A stretch of 10,312 bases of DNA. Source: Methylotetracoccus sp. GTDB taxonomy: Bacteria; Pseudomonadota; Gammaproteobacteria; Methylococcales; Methylococcaceae. The notes beneath the pieces are model-generated. The model was not told the origin of the DNA. It worked only from the letters and a program-made list of their open reading frames with translations, and did no database searches. Below are positions 1 to 6,348 of the stretch, piece after piece (position 1 is the first letter of the stretch; each line of letters opens with the position of its first letter). The DNA lies in NCBI GenBank assembly GCA_025458755.1, contig JALORT010000033.1, positions 1-10,312 of the forward strand, written 5' to 3'. The translations under genes and the position numbers were made by a program.

Positions 1-62
1 GCCCCGACGCCCGCCAGCGCCTGTGCCATGACCCAAAATGAGAATTGCTGCGGATTGGTGGC

Positions 63-78
63 AGTCCTGGCCAGGACT
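63..78. promoter_or_regulatory. Perfect 16-bp palindrome, possible operator
   Basis: The sequence AGTCCTGGCCAGGACT is a perfect dyad with no spacer. It extends by two further pairs (GC/GC) if one T at 79 is bulged. Uninterrupted dyads of this size are typical of binding sites for dimeric regulators, but also arise by chance in GC-rich DNA. No gene start lies immediately beside it, so the target is unknown; it may belong to a gene left of the window. Operator function is inference only. Confidence 0.3.
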
Positions 79-272
79 TGCTGTCGGTGATACCCTCGCG
101 CGGCGAATCGATCCGGCGTGTCCGCGTCAGATTTGCCGATCCTCTCGGGAATAGCCCCACCGTGGCCGACGGAGAACGGCCGGCCCCACTCCTCTACGCG
201 GCGGCCTGGCCGACGATCCGGTCACTCCAGGCGCCGTGTCATCCTCTGTTGCGGCGGAGGTTATCTCGGCAC

Positions 273-287
273 CGCGCAACCTGTATC
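273..287 (+). repeat. 15-nt direct repeat, copy 1
   Basis: The 15-mer CGCGCAACCTGTATC occurs here and again at 8773-8787 in the same orientation. In both copies an 8-mer GCAGGCGG follows, 26 nt after the repeat start here and 37 nt after it in the other copy. Both copies lie in gene-free stretches. This may be a degenerate intergenic repeat or a shared binding site. One chance 15-nt match in a 10-kb window is unlikely but not negligible. Confidence 0.3.
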
Positions 288-433
288 TCACACCGCTGGC
301 AGGCGGACCTCGCTTAGGTAAGCCCTAGCCGCGGGTGCGGTGGCTTCGGCAGTCTGGGGAAAATTGTCGACAGCGCCGCGCATCCCTCCCACCTTGCCCA
401 CCGACCTGCATCACCGCAGTGCCGTCGATTGTC

Positions 434-462
434 AAAACTGGAGAAACTCTCCATTTTGTTTT
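434..462 (+). terminator. Rho-independent terminator-like hairpin
   Basis: A 6-bp perfect stem (TGGAGA 439-444, TCTCCA 448-453) closes a 3-nt loop (AAC). It is flanked by AAAA (434-437) and TTTT (454-457), which extend the stem past one bulged C, and is followed by GTTTT. The geometry fits an intrinsic terminator, better on the + strand because of the T-rich tail, though the A run could make it bidirectional. No gene is seen just upstream on the + strand. It would therefore end a transcript entering from the left of the window or an unannotated RNA. The stem is short and only half GC, so this is tentative. Confidence 0.4.
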
Positions 463-603
463 CGTATAGAAACCACGCAACAGAACTCGCGTCATAATCG
501 TTGCGGACCGAAACTTATTTTTGCGTCGCCCCTTGCGAAGGCATTCAGTTGCGCGCCGCTGTATTCGAGCGAGCTGCAGTAATGAGAATCGTGGCGTCAT
601 AGT

Positions 604-665
604 GGTGAGCCGGTCAACGGCTGTGAACTCTGCCGCACGAAGTGATCATTGGAAGTCGGCTCACC
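604..665 (+). promoter_or_regulatory. Long-range inverted repeat, possible structured leader
   Basis: GGTGAGCCG (604-612) and CGGCTCACC (657-665) are perfect 9-bp inverted repeats, extendable in RNA by two G-U pairs. Nested inside are AGCCG/CGGCT (608-612 and 618-622) and CGGC/GCCG (618-621 and 632-635). These compete with the outer pairing, so alternative folds are possible. The element lies 71 nt upstream of the small membrane protein gene at 736 and would be in its 5' leader if transcription starts before 604. I do not recognise a known riboswitch class. A regulatory role is inference from position and pairing only. Confidence 0.3.
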
Positions 666-698
666 CTGAACCGTAGCATCCTCGAAAAGAGCTGCAAC

Positions 699-749
699 AT
701 GGCATTGCCGAAACCCACGAATCGACGAGGCCGTTATGAAAATCGCTAA
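699..749 (+). CDS. Possible 16-codon leader ORF overlapping the next gene
   Basis: An ATG at 699 opens a 16-residue frame (MALPKPTNRRGRYENR) ending at a TAA at 747-749. It overlaps the start of the membrane protein gene at 736 in a different frame. A purine-rich stretch (GAAAAGAG, 684-691) lies 7 nt upstream of the ATG and could serve as a ribosome binding site. If translated, ribosomes terminating at 749 would pass over the downstream start, so coupling is conceivable. It is very short, has no recognisable homology and could easily be chance. Confidence 0.2.
   Translation: MALPKPTNRRGRYENR
727..730 (+). promoter_or_regulatory. Ribosome binding site of the small membrane protein gene
   Basis: GAGG, within ACGAGG, sits 5 nt before the ATG at 736. 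It supports that ATG over the later in-frame Met codon at residue 7. Confidence 0.55.
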
Positions 750-1173
750 CAACATGCTGACCCGGTTTGGCGTCTCGCTGCGAGCGAGAAATAAGCGAAT
801 CGCCGCGATGACCATCGCAGCGCTGTCACTTTGGTTTTTTGGAGACACGCTACTCCCTTTGATCGGGCATGGGCTACACCTCCTGATCGAAGTCGTCGAA
901 TTGGCGTTTGAACACCTGTTGGAGTGGGTTTTCGGCCTCTCCCGACGCGCGGCTCAGGCGATTACCTTCTGGACCGGGTTCATCCTGATCGTCTATGGGT
1001 CGTTTCGACTTCTGCGAAGAGCCTACACCGAACTGCAACGCGCGTGGCATGCGGTCGTGATGCGAGTGCATCACTGGACTAAAGAGGAGCGCCCCATCTG
1101 GGCCGCCCACCCCTACACCCGGCTCACGTTAACTCTCGGCGCGATCAGCGCGACTGTCTATCTGCTCGCCTGA
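736..1173 (+). CDS. Small multi-pass membrane protein, unrecognised
   Basis: This 145-residue protein matches no family I can name. It starts with a basic segment (residues 10-21, several Arg/Lys). A hydrophobic helix follows at about 22-43 (AAMTIAALSLWFFGDTLLPL) and an amphipathic acidic helix at about 47-66 (ELAFEHLLEW). A second membrane helix lies at about 75-94 (ITFWTGFILIVYGSF), flanked by Arg clusters (RR 70-71, RLLRR 91-95). A basic, His/Trp-containing loop (about 100-128) leads to a third hydrophobic segment at the extreme C-terminus (about 130-145). There is no cleavable signal peptide; the protein is probably inner-membrane. The ATG has a GAGG site 5 nt upstream. It is the only + strand gene here, convergent with the M16C peptidase gene, and stands alone. 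The ordered alternation of hydrophobic helices with positive flanks, plus the ribosome binding site, make it a credible gene; its function is unknown. Confidence 0.75.
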   Translation: MKIANNMLTRFGVSLRARNKRIAAMTIAALSLWFFGDTLLPLIGHGLHLLIEVVELAFEHLLEWVFGLSRRAAQAITFWTGFILIVYGSFRLLRRAYTELQRAWHAVVMRVHHWTKEERPIWAAHPYTRLTLTLGAISATVYLLA

Positions 1174-1254
1174 CCCTGGCTGAAGGCCGCAGCGCGCCTG
1201 CTGATCCTGCGGACGCCGGATTCTCGGATTGGTGATTCGACGTCACAAGGCTAC

Positions 1255-1280
1255 CCGGGGGTCGCTATCGCGAACCCCGG
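1255..1280. repeat. 11-bp-arm inverted repeat (hairpin)
   Basis: The arms CCGGGGGTCGC (1255-1265) and GCGAACCCCGG (1270-1280) pair at 10 of 11 positions around a TATC loop. There is a single G/A mismatch. The stem is very GC-rich and should be stable in DNA or RNA. No U-tract follows on either strand, so it is not a standard intrinsic terminator. It may block read-through between convergent genes or stabilise a 3' end. Confidence 0.5.
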
Positions 1281-1403
1281 CCGCATAGCAACCGCTGTGG
1301 CCAACCCCTTGAGTCGGGACGCTGTTGTGGAGGAGTGACCGTTGGAGTTAACGATGTCACCTGTCCGCACCACCTGAAGCATCCCTCGACCGGCTGGTGT
1401 TCG

Positions 1404-1421
1404 GCGCTATCCGAATAGCGC
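1404..1421. repeat. 7-bp inverted repeat (hairpin)
   Basis: GCGCTAT (1404-1410) and ATAGCGC (1415-1421) are perfect inverted arms around a CCGA loop. Two further pairs (TC 1401-1402 with GA 1422-1423) form if one G is bulged. No T-tract follows. It is the second hairpin in this convergent gap; its role is unknown. Confidence 0.4.
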
Positions 1422-1684
1422 GACGCCCGTTCCAGTGTCCGCACCGCAATGCGCTACTGACGTCCACAGCGACCTTGTGGCTTGCCTTGGCCCGGTGCCT
1501 GGTGTCGACCGGAGCGCGCCGTCGGCTCGCTTGGGGGTCGCCCGTCTGACCGGGATGGAGATGTACGGGTCGGAAATCCGCATCGACAGCGCTTCCTTTC
1601 GCCGAGGAGACGACGCTGTCTGGCAATGTCCTCGCGTTGGGAGGTTGACGGTCGTGTGCAGAGGTGTAGACACTCAGATAATCG

Positions 1685-4606
1685 CTACAACACCCGCACC
1701 GGTTTCAGCCATCTCGCGCCACGCTCAGCGTTGGCCTGCTCGATCGCTTGTGGGGCGCCGAGGACGACGACACGGCCGCACCGAGCCACATCATCGAGCA
1801 CCTCCTCGAAACGGGCGAAGTCCGAAGCCGTCGTGGCCAGCACCTCGTCGCGAATCTGCTGACGCCTCTCCTCGGTCATGGCGGTGAGGTAACGGTTCAG
1901 AGACGTGTATCCTTTCGCGTCCGGCAGCATGTAGGCATCGAGCGCGCCGATGACACCGACGATCGTGCGCTCTACTTCCAGGGCATCGGGCCGATGGCTG
2001 CGAATGAAGTCGGCAGCGCCGTCATAGGCCGACAGGGTGGCCGACAAATTCGGGTCGCGATAGGATAAGAAAGAGAACGCACCGCTGAGTGGATCGAAAG
2101 CGCACGAGCCGCCGTAGGCGCCTCCCTGCACCCTGATCCGTTCCCACAGATAGGTCGTGTTCAGCCAGTTGTGGACAGCCAGCCAGGAACCGTGCATCCG
2201 ATGGCCGAGCGTGTAGAGATCGGCGCCCTTGCCGACGAAGTTGACCTGCGAAGGGACGCTAAGACCCTCATCCACTGCCGAGCCGATTGGCCAGTCCGCG
2301 GTTTTCCGGCGGTCGCACATCGGCAGATCGTCAATGAATGCCTCCAAGCGAGTCTGCAGACGGTCTTTCAGCCCTCCGTCGACTGTCACATTCACGACCA
2401 ACCCGTTTCGGGACACCAGTGTCTCGCGAACCCGCTGCAAATCGTCCAGCAGTCCGGGCCAATCGGATGTCACCCGCTCGATCAGTCTGCGCAGGAAAAA
2501 CAGATAGCTGATGCCGTCGATCTGCTCGCTGGCCCAGTCGGCGGCCGTGAACGCCGAGCGCAAACGCAGATTAACGAAACGGCGCCCGCCCGGTACCAAC
2601 TCGCTTTCAAGACCCGCTTTTTCCTCCAGCAGGATTTGCTTGAGGCGTTCGCGATCGTCAAGCCGGAGCGACAGCAGCACGTCGCGCAAGATGTCGAGCA
2701 GTGCGTCGAAATTCTCGACCGTACACTTGCCGCGGACCACGAAACAGGACACCGCACTGCGTTGCCCATGGATCACCGTGTTGATCGCGCTAGTCTGGAT
2801 ACCTCCGGTCGCGCGGCCGATGCGGCGCGCCAGGCTCACGAAGTCCTCCCGAACTGTCCCCATATCGAGCAACAGCGCGCCGAGCAAGCCTCCATAGGGC
2901 AAATCGGTTGCAGACAGCGCCTGCAGGTCAAATCCGACATCCAAGTACACGATGCCATGCGTGGGGAGATCGTGGAACACCACACGGGCCTCGCGGCAGG
3001 GGCCGACGTCAATCGGAATCTGCCGGTTCTCCCGCGTCAGATCCGCCACCGTGAGGGCGGGAATCGTCGCCAGCGCGTCCACGGAATCCGGAGTGACCTG
3101 CCGGCGTTGCAGGGTTTTCGTCTCTTCGACCAGACGGCGAAGATCGGCCTCGCTCATTTCTGCCCTCGCCCGCTCCAACCGGGCCTGCTCCTTTCTATCA
3201 CGCTCGGCCAGCCAGTTTGAATTCGGCAGCATCATCACCGTCGTGCGATGCGGATTAGCGACAAAGTACTGCCGGAGCCAATCGGTGAACAGCGCCTCGC
3301 CTCGCCGCAACCGTCCTTTAATGGCGTTCAGTGGCTTTTCGAATGCCAGCGGATCGCATGGATTACCTTCATACAGCCAGGTCTGCAGCGCCTGAATCAT
3401 GTAGACAAGACCCCGCGGAAAGTCGCCGAAATTGGCCTCGCGCAGATGGAACTCGATGGTATTCAGCGACGCTTCGATCTGGTCCTCATCGAACCCGGAA
3501 TCGGCCAGATCATCCACGGTGTTGATGATCAGCTTCTCGACCTGGTCCACTTGCTCGGGATCGACACCGGACAGACCGATCGGGAAATAAGCCTCACGGC
3601 TGTCGCTGTCTACCGCGCCGCCGGTGACATCGTCCCCGAGCCCGCTATCGATCAGCGCTTTCCGGAGGGGCGAGGCCGGCGTTCCGGCCAGGAGGTGAGC
3701 CAGCAGTTCCAACCCCAGCAGCAATTCGGGATCGCGGTGCTCGCCCAGCAGCCAGGCCACCGACACGTAGGCGTCGTCCCGATCCGGAGCATCTCCCGGA
3801 TCGTATTCATAACTCACCCGCCGTGGCGTGTTCCACCGCGGTTGGAGCGGCAACCGGGGTTTGATGGCGACCGCTTCGAAGGCGTTCAACCAGGAGTCCA
3901 AATAGCACAGTCGCCGGTCGGGGTCGTCGTCGCCATAGAAAAAGATCCGTGCGTTCGAAGGGTGGTAGTAGGCCTGGTGAAACGCCTTGAAGCGTGCGTA
4001 ATCCAGATCCGGAATCGCGGCCGGATCGCCGCCCGAATCGCGGCCATAAAGCGTATCGGGGAACAGCGCTTGGCGCAGATATTCGCCCAACATCGAATCG
4101 GGCGAAGAATAATTCCCTTTCATCTCATTGAACACGACACCCTTGTAGTGAAGCGGCCCGTTGTTCTGTTCCAGTTCGTAATGCCAGCCTTCCTGCATAA
4201 AGGTCCAGCGCGACAGGTTCGGGTAAAACACAGCATCGAGATAAACGTCGGCCAGGTTGTAGAGATCGGTCACGCTCTGCGAGGCGACCGGGTAGATCGT
4301 GTGATCCGGCCAAGTCATCGCGTTCAGGAACGTGTTCAACGAGCCTTTGATCAGCTCGACAAAAGGTTCCTTCAATGGATATTTGCGCGATCCGCACAAA
4401 ACGCTGTGCTCCATGATGTGTGCAACGCCGGTACTGTCCTCCGACGGCGTCGCAAAGGCGATGCCGAACACCTTGTTCTCATCCTCGCTGCTCAGGCTGA
4501 GAAACTCCGCCCCACTTTTCCGATGGCGATACAGCCGAGCCGATGCGCCGATTTCACAAATATTGTGCTCGCTGAGCAGATCGAAGCCGTGGTTGTAGTC
4601 AGTCAT
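1685..4606 (-). CDS. M16C zinc metallopeptidase, PreP (presequence protease) type
   Basis: This 973-residue protein is a full-length insulinase-family peptidase of subfamily M16C, in the size range of plant and mitochondrial PreP/Cym1. The inverted zinc motif HxxEH is H63-I-M-E66-H67, with the third ligand E161 in VVFNEMKG, 94 residues later as expected. The segment around SVLCGSRKYPLKEPF (68-82) is typical of PreP-type enzymes. The C-terminal half supplies the substrate-binding Arg/Tyr pair, seen as R825 and Y831 in ERIRVQGGAYGG. These families form a closed two-half chamber and degrade short unfolded peptides. There is no signal peptide, so it should be cytoplasmic. The ATG at 4606 has a partial Shine-Dalgarno (AGGCGGA, 5 nt spacing). 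It lies 119 bp downstream of the DHCR24-like gene with a hairpin between, so it may be a separate unit or receive read-through. A direct sterol role is not suggested. Family assignment is secure; the physiological substrate is not. Confidence 0.93.
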   Translation of the reverse strand: MTDYNHGFDLLSEHNICEIGASARLYRHRKSGAEFLSLSSEDENKVFGIAFATPSEDSTGVAHIMEHSVLCGSRKYPLKEPFVELIKGSLNTFLNAMTWPDHTIYPVASQSVTDLYNLADVYLDAVFYPNLSRWTFMQEGWHYELEQNNGPLHYKGVVFNEMKGNYSSPDSMLGEYLRQALFPDTLYGRDSGGDPAAIPDLDYARFKAFHQAYYHPSNARIFFYGDDDPDRRLCYLDSWLNAFEAVAIKPRLPLQPRWNTPRRVSYEYDPGDAPDRDDAYVSVAWLLGEHRDPELLLGLELLAHLLAGTPASPLRKALIDSGLGDDVTGGAVDSDSREAYFPIGLSGVDPEQVDQVEKLIINTVDDLADSGFDEDQIEASLNTIEFHLREANFGDFPRGLVYMIQALQTWLYEGNPCDPLAFEKPLNAIKGRLRRGEALFTDWLRQYFVANPHRTTVMMLPNSNWLAERDRKEQARLERARAEMSEADLRRLVEETKTLQRRQVTPDSVDALATIPALTVADLTRENRQIPIDVGPCREARVVFHDLPTHGIVYLDVGFDLQALSATDLPYGGLLGALLLDMGTVREDFVSLARRIGRATGGIQTSAINTVIHGQRSAVSCFVVRGKCTVENFDALLDILRDVLLSLRLDDRERLKQILLEEKAGLESELVPGGRRFVNLRLRSAFTAADWASEQIDGISYLFFLRRLIERVTSDWPGLLDDLQRVRETLVSRNGLVVNVTVDGGLKDRLQTRLEAFIDDLPMCDRRKTADWPIGSAVDEGLSVPSQVNFVGKGADLYTLGHRMHGSWLAVHNWLNTTYLWERIRVQGGAYGGSCAFDPLSGAFSFLSYRDPNLSATLSAYDGAADFIRSHRPDALEVERTIVGVIGALDAYMLPDAKGYTSLNRYLTAMTEERRQQIRDEVLATTASDFARFEEVLDDVARCGRVVVLGAPQAIEQANAERGARWLKPVRVL

Positions 4607-4725
4607 GAAAATCCGCCTGAATGGAAATCAGCCGCCGCTTGGCGGTGCATGTGAACGCCTGCGATGCAGCCTGGCGACAGGAAGCAAAGGCCGTCCCGAA
4701 CGGCCAGGTTTCCGCGCGGCCAGAA
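4607..4725 (-). other. Spacer between the sterol operon and the M16C peptidase gene
   Basis: This 119-bp gap carries the hairpin at 4682-4705 near its upstream end. It should also contain the leader of the peptidase gene and perhaps a promoter, but no clear -35/-10 pair stands out. A partial Shine-Dalgarno (AGGCGGA on the minus strand) ends 5 nt before the peptidase ATG. Confidence 0.4.
4682..4705 (-). terminator. Weak intrinsic terminator after the sterol operon
   Basis: Read on the minus strand, GGCCGT, loop TCGGG and ACGGCC form a perfect 6-bp GC-rich stem, followed at once by TTTGCTT. It begins 21 nt after the stop codon of the DHCR24-like gene. Position and stem suit an intrinsic terminator, but the T-tract is interrupted, so termination may be partial and leave some read-through into the peptidase gene. 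Confidence 0.45.
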
Positions 4726-6348
4726 TCAGGCGCTCCGCTGCGCCCGCTTGATCTTGCGGATCTCGACCGGCGCCGCGCGCGCCTGAGAAGAGACTTTGTC
4801 GTACACTTCGTCGAAGGCGCGGTGGCAGTAGGGGAGACGTTCGCGCAACACGTCGTAGTGGGAATGATCGAACATGGTCCGGAACTGCTCGCGGCTCATT
4901 TTCGTCTGCGCGTACAGCGCCTGATAGCCGTGGTGGTCGATAACAAACTGCTCCAACGGCGCCAATGCGGTACGGTTGTCGAAATTCTCTTTTCGGGGCA
5001 CTCCATAAGCGCCGATGTCCACATAGAGGGGGTCCATCGCACCATCTTTCCGCCGGAACGGGTGAATGAGGCCGAGCTGCAGCTCATTGTCGTACACCGC
5101 CATCGGCGACAGCCACAATGGATAAAGCTGGAAATGATCTTCGAAATACTGAATCGACTCGGCGAGGTGGGCCATCGGCACCAGCATGTCCTGGATGATC
5201 TGGTGCCTCTCTCGGAGATTCCGCGTCGTCTCGGTCTCGGTCAGTTTCAGCAACTCGACCCGCGGCGGCAGCGCCCAGCCCAGTAAGGCACGGAACCAGG
5301 GATGGTTCCCGACCGGGATGATCTCCTCCATCATCCAGAACAAACTGCGGGTATGACGGTGATAGTAATGCCGCAACGGGATGTATTCGACGCCCTCCCG
5401 CTTGCCGGACAGGAAGGTTTCTGCATGCCTGTAGAACCAGGGTTGATACCACCGGCCCAGCGCGTTGACGCGCCCATCGTCACCCACCTCGTCGGTCAGC
5501 CTACCGCACATGATCACGGCGGCATCACGGCCGTACACCAGACCCTCTACGAAATCATGCCGCTCGGTGTCGCGGCATGCGGCTTCGAACACCGCGACGA
5601 TACGATCAAGCCGTTGCACAGGCTGATAATGGAGCCGAACGTATTTTTTCGCCGGAACAATCTTTAACTCGGCGGCGACCAGGAAGCCCAGCGTGCCGTG
5701 GCTCCACGGCAGCAGGTAAAACAGCTCCGTGTTTTCTGTGCGGGTGCAGCGGACCAGTTTCCCTTCCGCGGTCACGATTTCCAGGGCCTCGCAGATGTGC
5801 TGAAACAGACCGTATTTGTGACTGCTGCTTTCGACCCCGAAGCCCATGATCAAGCCGCCGACGGTCAAATCCTCGAGCTCCGGCAGAACCGGCAAGGTCC
5901 AGCCTTGCGGCAACAGGGTTTCCGAGATCTGCCCCATCGTCACCAGCGGCTCAACCCGAACGATGCGGCGCTGTTCGTCGATGCCGAGTATGTCGTACAG
6001 ACCGACGTTGATCGCCCTGTGCGAAAGCTTGTACCTGGGTACCAGCTCGCTCATCGATTTCCAGCCGGAGCGCGCGGTACAGAGTTTTTCCCGCGCCCCT
6101 TGCCGCTGCCAATCCTCGATTTGCCGGATGACGACTTGCACCCGCTCATCATGGCGCGCCGGTGCGCTGTGCGCCCGGAAGACGATCCGGTTGCGGATCG
6201 ATCGATACGCGCCGTAACCGACCGACAGCGGCAACAGAAATAGAGTCGCGAACAGACCGCGATGATGTGTCAGCAGATGTTCGAACAGGCGACCGAGGGT
6301 ACTCGGCGCAGGGTGCCCGGACTTACCGGATGCGACCTTCGTGGTCAT
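4726..6348 (-). CDS. FAD-dependent sterol delta-24 reductase, DHCR24-like
   Basis: This 540-residue flavoprotein closely resembles animal DHCR24 and plant DWF1, which reduce the C24=C25 double bond of the sterol side chain using FAD and NADPH. Familiar blocks appear in order: a hydrophobic N-terminal anchor (about 31-48, FATLFLLPLSVGYGAY), SAPARHDERV (61-70), RVEPLVTMGQ (131-140), LPELEDLTVGGLIMG (155-169), ESSSHKYGLFQH (173-184), PWSHGTLGFLVAAE (214-227), EYIPLRHYYHRHTRS (321-335), QDMLVP (386-391) and YVDIGAYG (442-449). The FAD_binding_4 (PCMH-type) domain spans about 60-235; the rest is the substrate domain. Length is near the human enzyme (516) with a short N-terminal extension and a basic tail. 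The start ATG overlaps the sdmA stop as ATGA, implying translational coupling. It presumably saturates the side chain of C-4-demethylated sterols at the cytoplasmic membrane. Exact substrate and step order are inferred. I am confident of the family and fairly confident of the reaction. Confidence 0.9.
   Translation of the reverse strand: MTTKVASGKSGHPAPSTLGRLFEHLLTHHRGLFATLFLLPLSVGYGAYRSIRNRIVFRAHSAPARHDERVQVVIRQIEDWQRQGAREKLCTARSGWKSMSELVPRYKLSHRAINVGLYDILGIDEQRRIVRVEPLVTMGQISETLLPQGWTLPVLPELEDLTVGGLIMGFGVESSSHKYGLFQHICEALEIVTAEGKLVRCTRTENTELFYLLPWSHGTLGFLVAAELKIVPAKKYVRLHYQPVQRLDRIVAVFEAACRDTERHDFVEGLVYGRDAAVIMCGRLTDEVGDDGRVNALGRWYQPWFYRHAETFLSGKREGVEYIPLRHYYHRHTRSLFWMMEEIIPVGNHPWFRALLGWALPPRVELLKLTETETTRNLRERHQIIQDMLVPMAHLAESIQYFEDHFQLYPLWLSPMAVYDNELQLGLIHPFRRKDGAMDPLYVDIGAYGVPRKENFDNRTALAPLEQFVIDHHGYQALYAQTKMSREQFRTMFDHSHYDVLRERLPYCHRAFDEVYDKVSSQARAAPVEIRKIKRAQRSA

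Larger units (their letters stand above)
1..735. other. Non-coding or unassigned left flank
   Basis: No convincing protein gene lies here. The open frames on either strand (for example + 45-317, + 340-582 and - 325-600) are short, rich in Arg, Pro, Ser and His, lack a good ribosome binding site and resemble no family I know. I saw no tRNA T-arm or other RNA gene signature. The stretch does carry structure, annotated separately: a 16-bp palindrome at 63-78, a terminator-like hairpin at 434-462, a long-range inverted repeat at 604-665 and a possible 16-codon leader ORF at 699-749. The segment from about 430 to 530 is visibly more AT-rich than its surroundings, as expected for a transcription boundary. 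The right part must contain the promoter and leader of the small membrane protein gene at 736, but I could not pick a clear -35/-10 pair. Confidence 0.6.
1174..1684. other. Convergent intergenic region without a supported gene
   Basis: This 511-bp stretch separates the 3' end of the small membrane protein gene from the 3' end of the M16C peptidase gene. Frames open on both strands (for example - 1407-1673 and - 1357-1626) have Arg/Ser/Pro-rich translations with no recognisable domain. Two hairpins, at 1255-1280 and 1404-1421, are the only structure I see; neither has a T-tract. Neither convergent gene therefore has an obvious intrinsic terminator here. A decayed gene cannot be excluded. Confidence 0.55.

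Noticed and set aside
493..498. CATAAT as a -10 element on the + strand
   Set aside because: No acceptable -35 hexamer lies 16-18 nt upstream and no gene starts close downstream.
325..600. 91-residue minus-strand frame in the left flank, considered as a small toxin or regulator
   Set aside because: It has no ribosome binding site, no partner gene and no family resemblance, and it runs through the terminator-like hairpin.
1357..1673. Overlapping minus-strand frames in the convergent gap
   Set aside because: Both translations are Arg/Ser/Thr/Pro-rich without hydrophobic or domain structure. A pseudogene remnant was considered but no family could be recognised.
2171..3220. 349-residue open frame on the + strand
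   Set aside because: Antisense to the same peptidase gene. It is rich in Gln, His and Arg with no family features or ribosome binding site.
3248..4654. 468-residue open frame on the + strand
   Set aside because: It lies antisense to the M16C peptidase gene, whose motifs are intact. The translation has no recognisable domain and is an expected shadow in GC-rich DNA.
4621..5286. 221-residue open frame on the + strand
   Set aside because: It overlaps the DHCR24-like gene on the opposite strand and has no recognisable domain.
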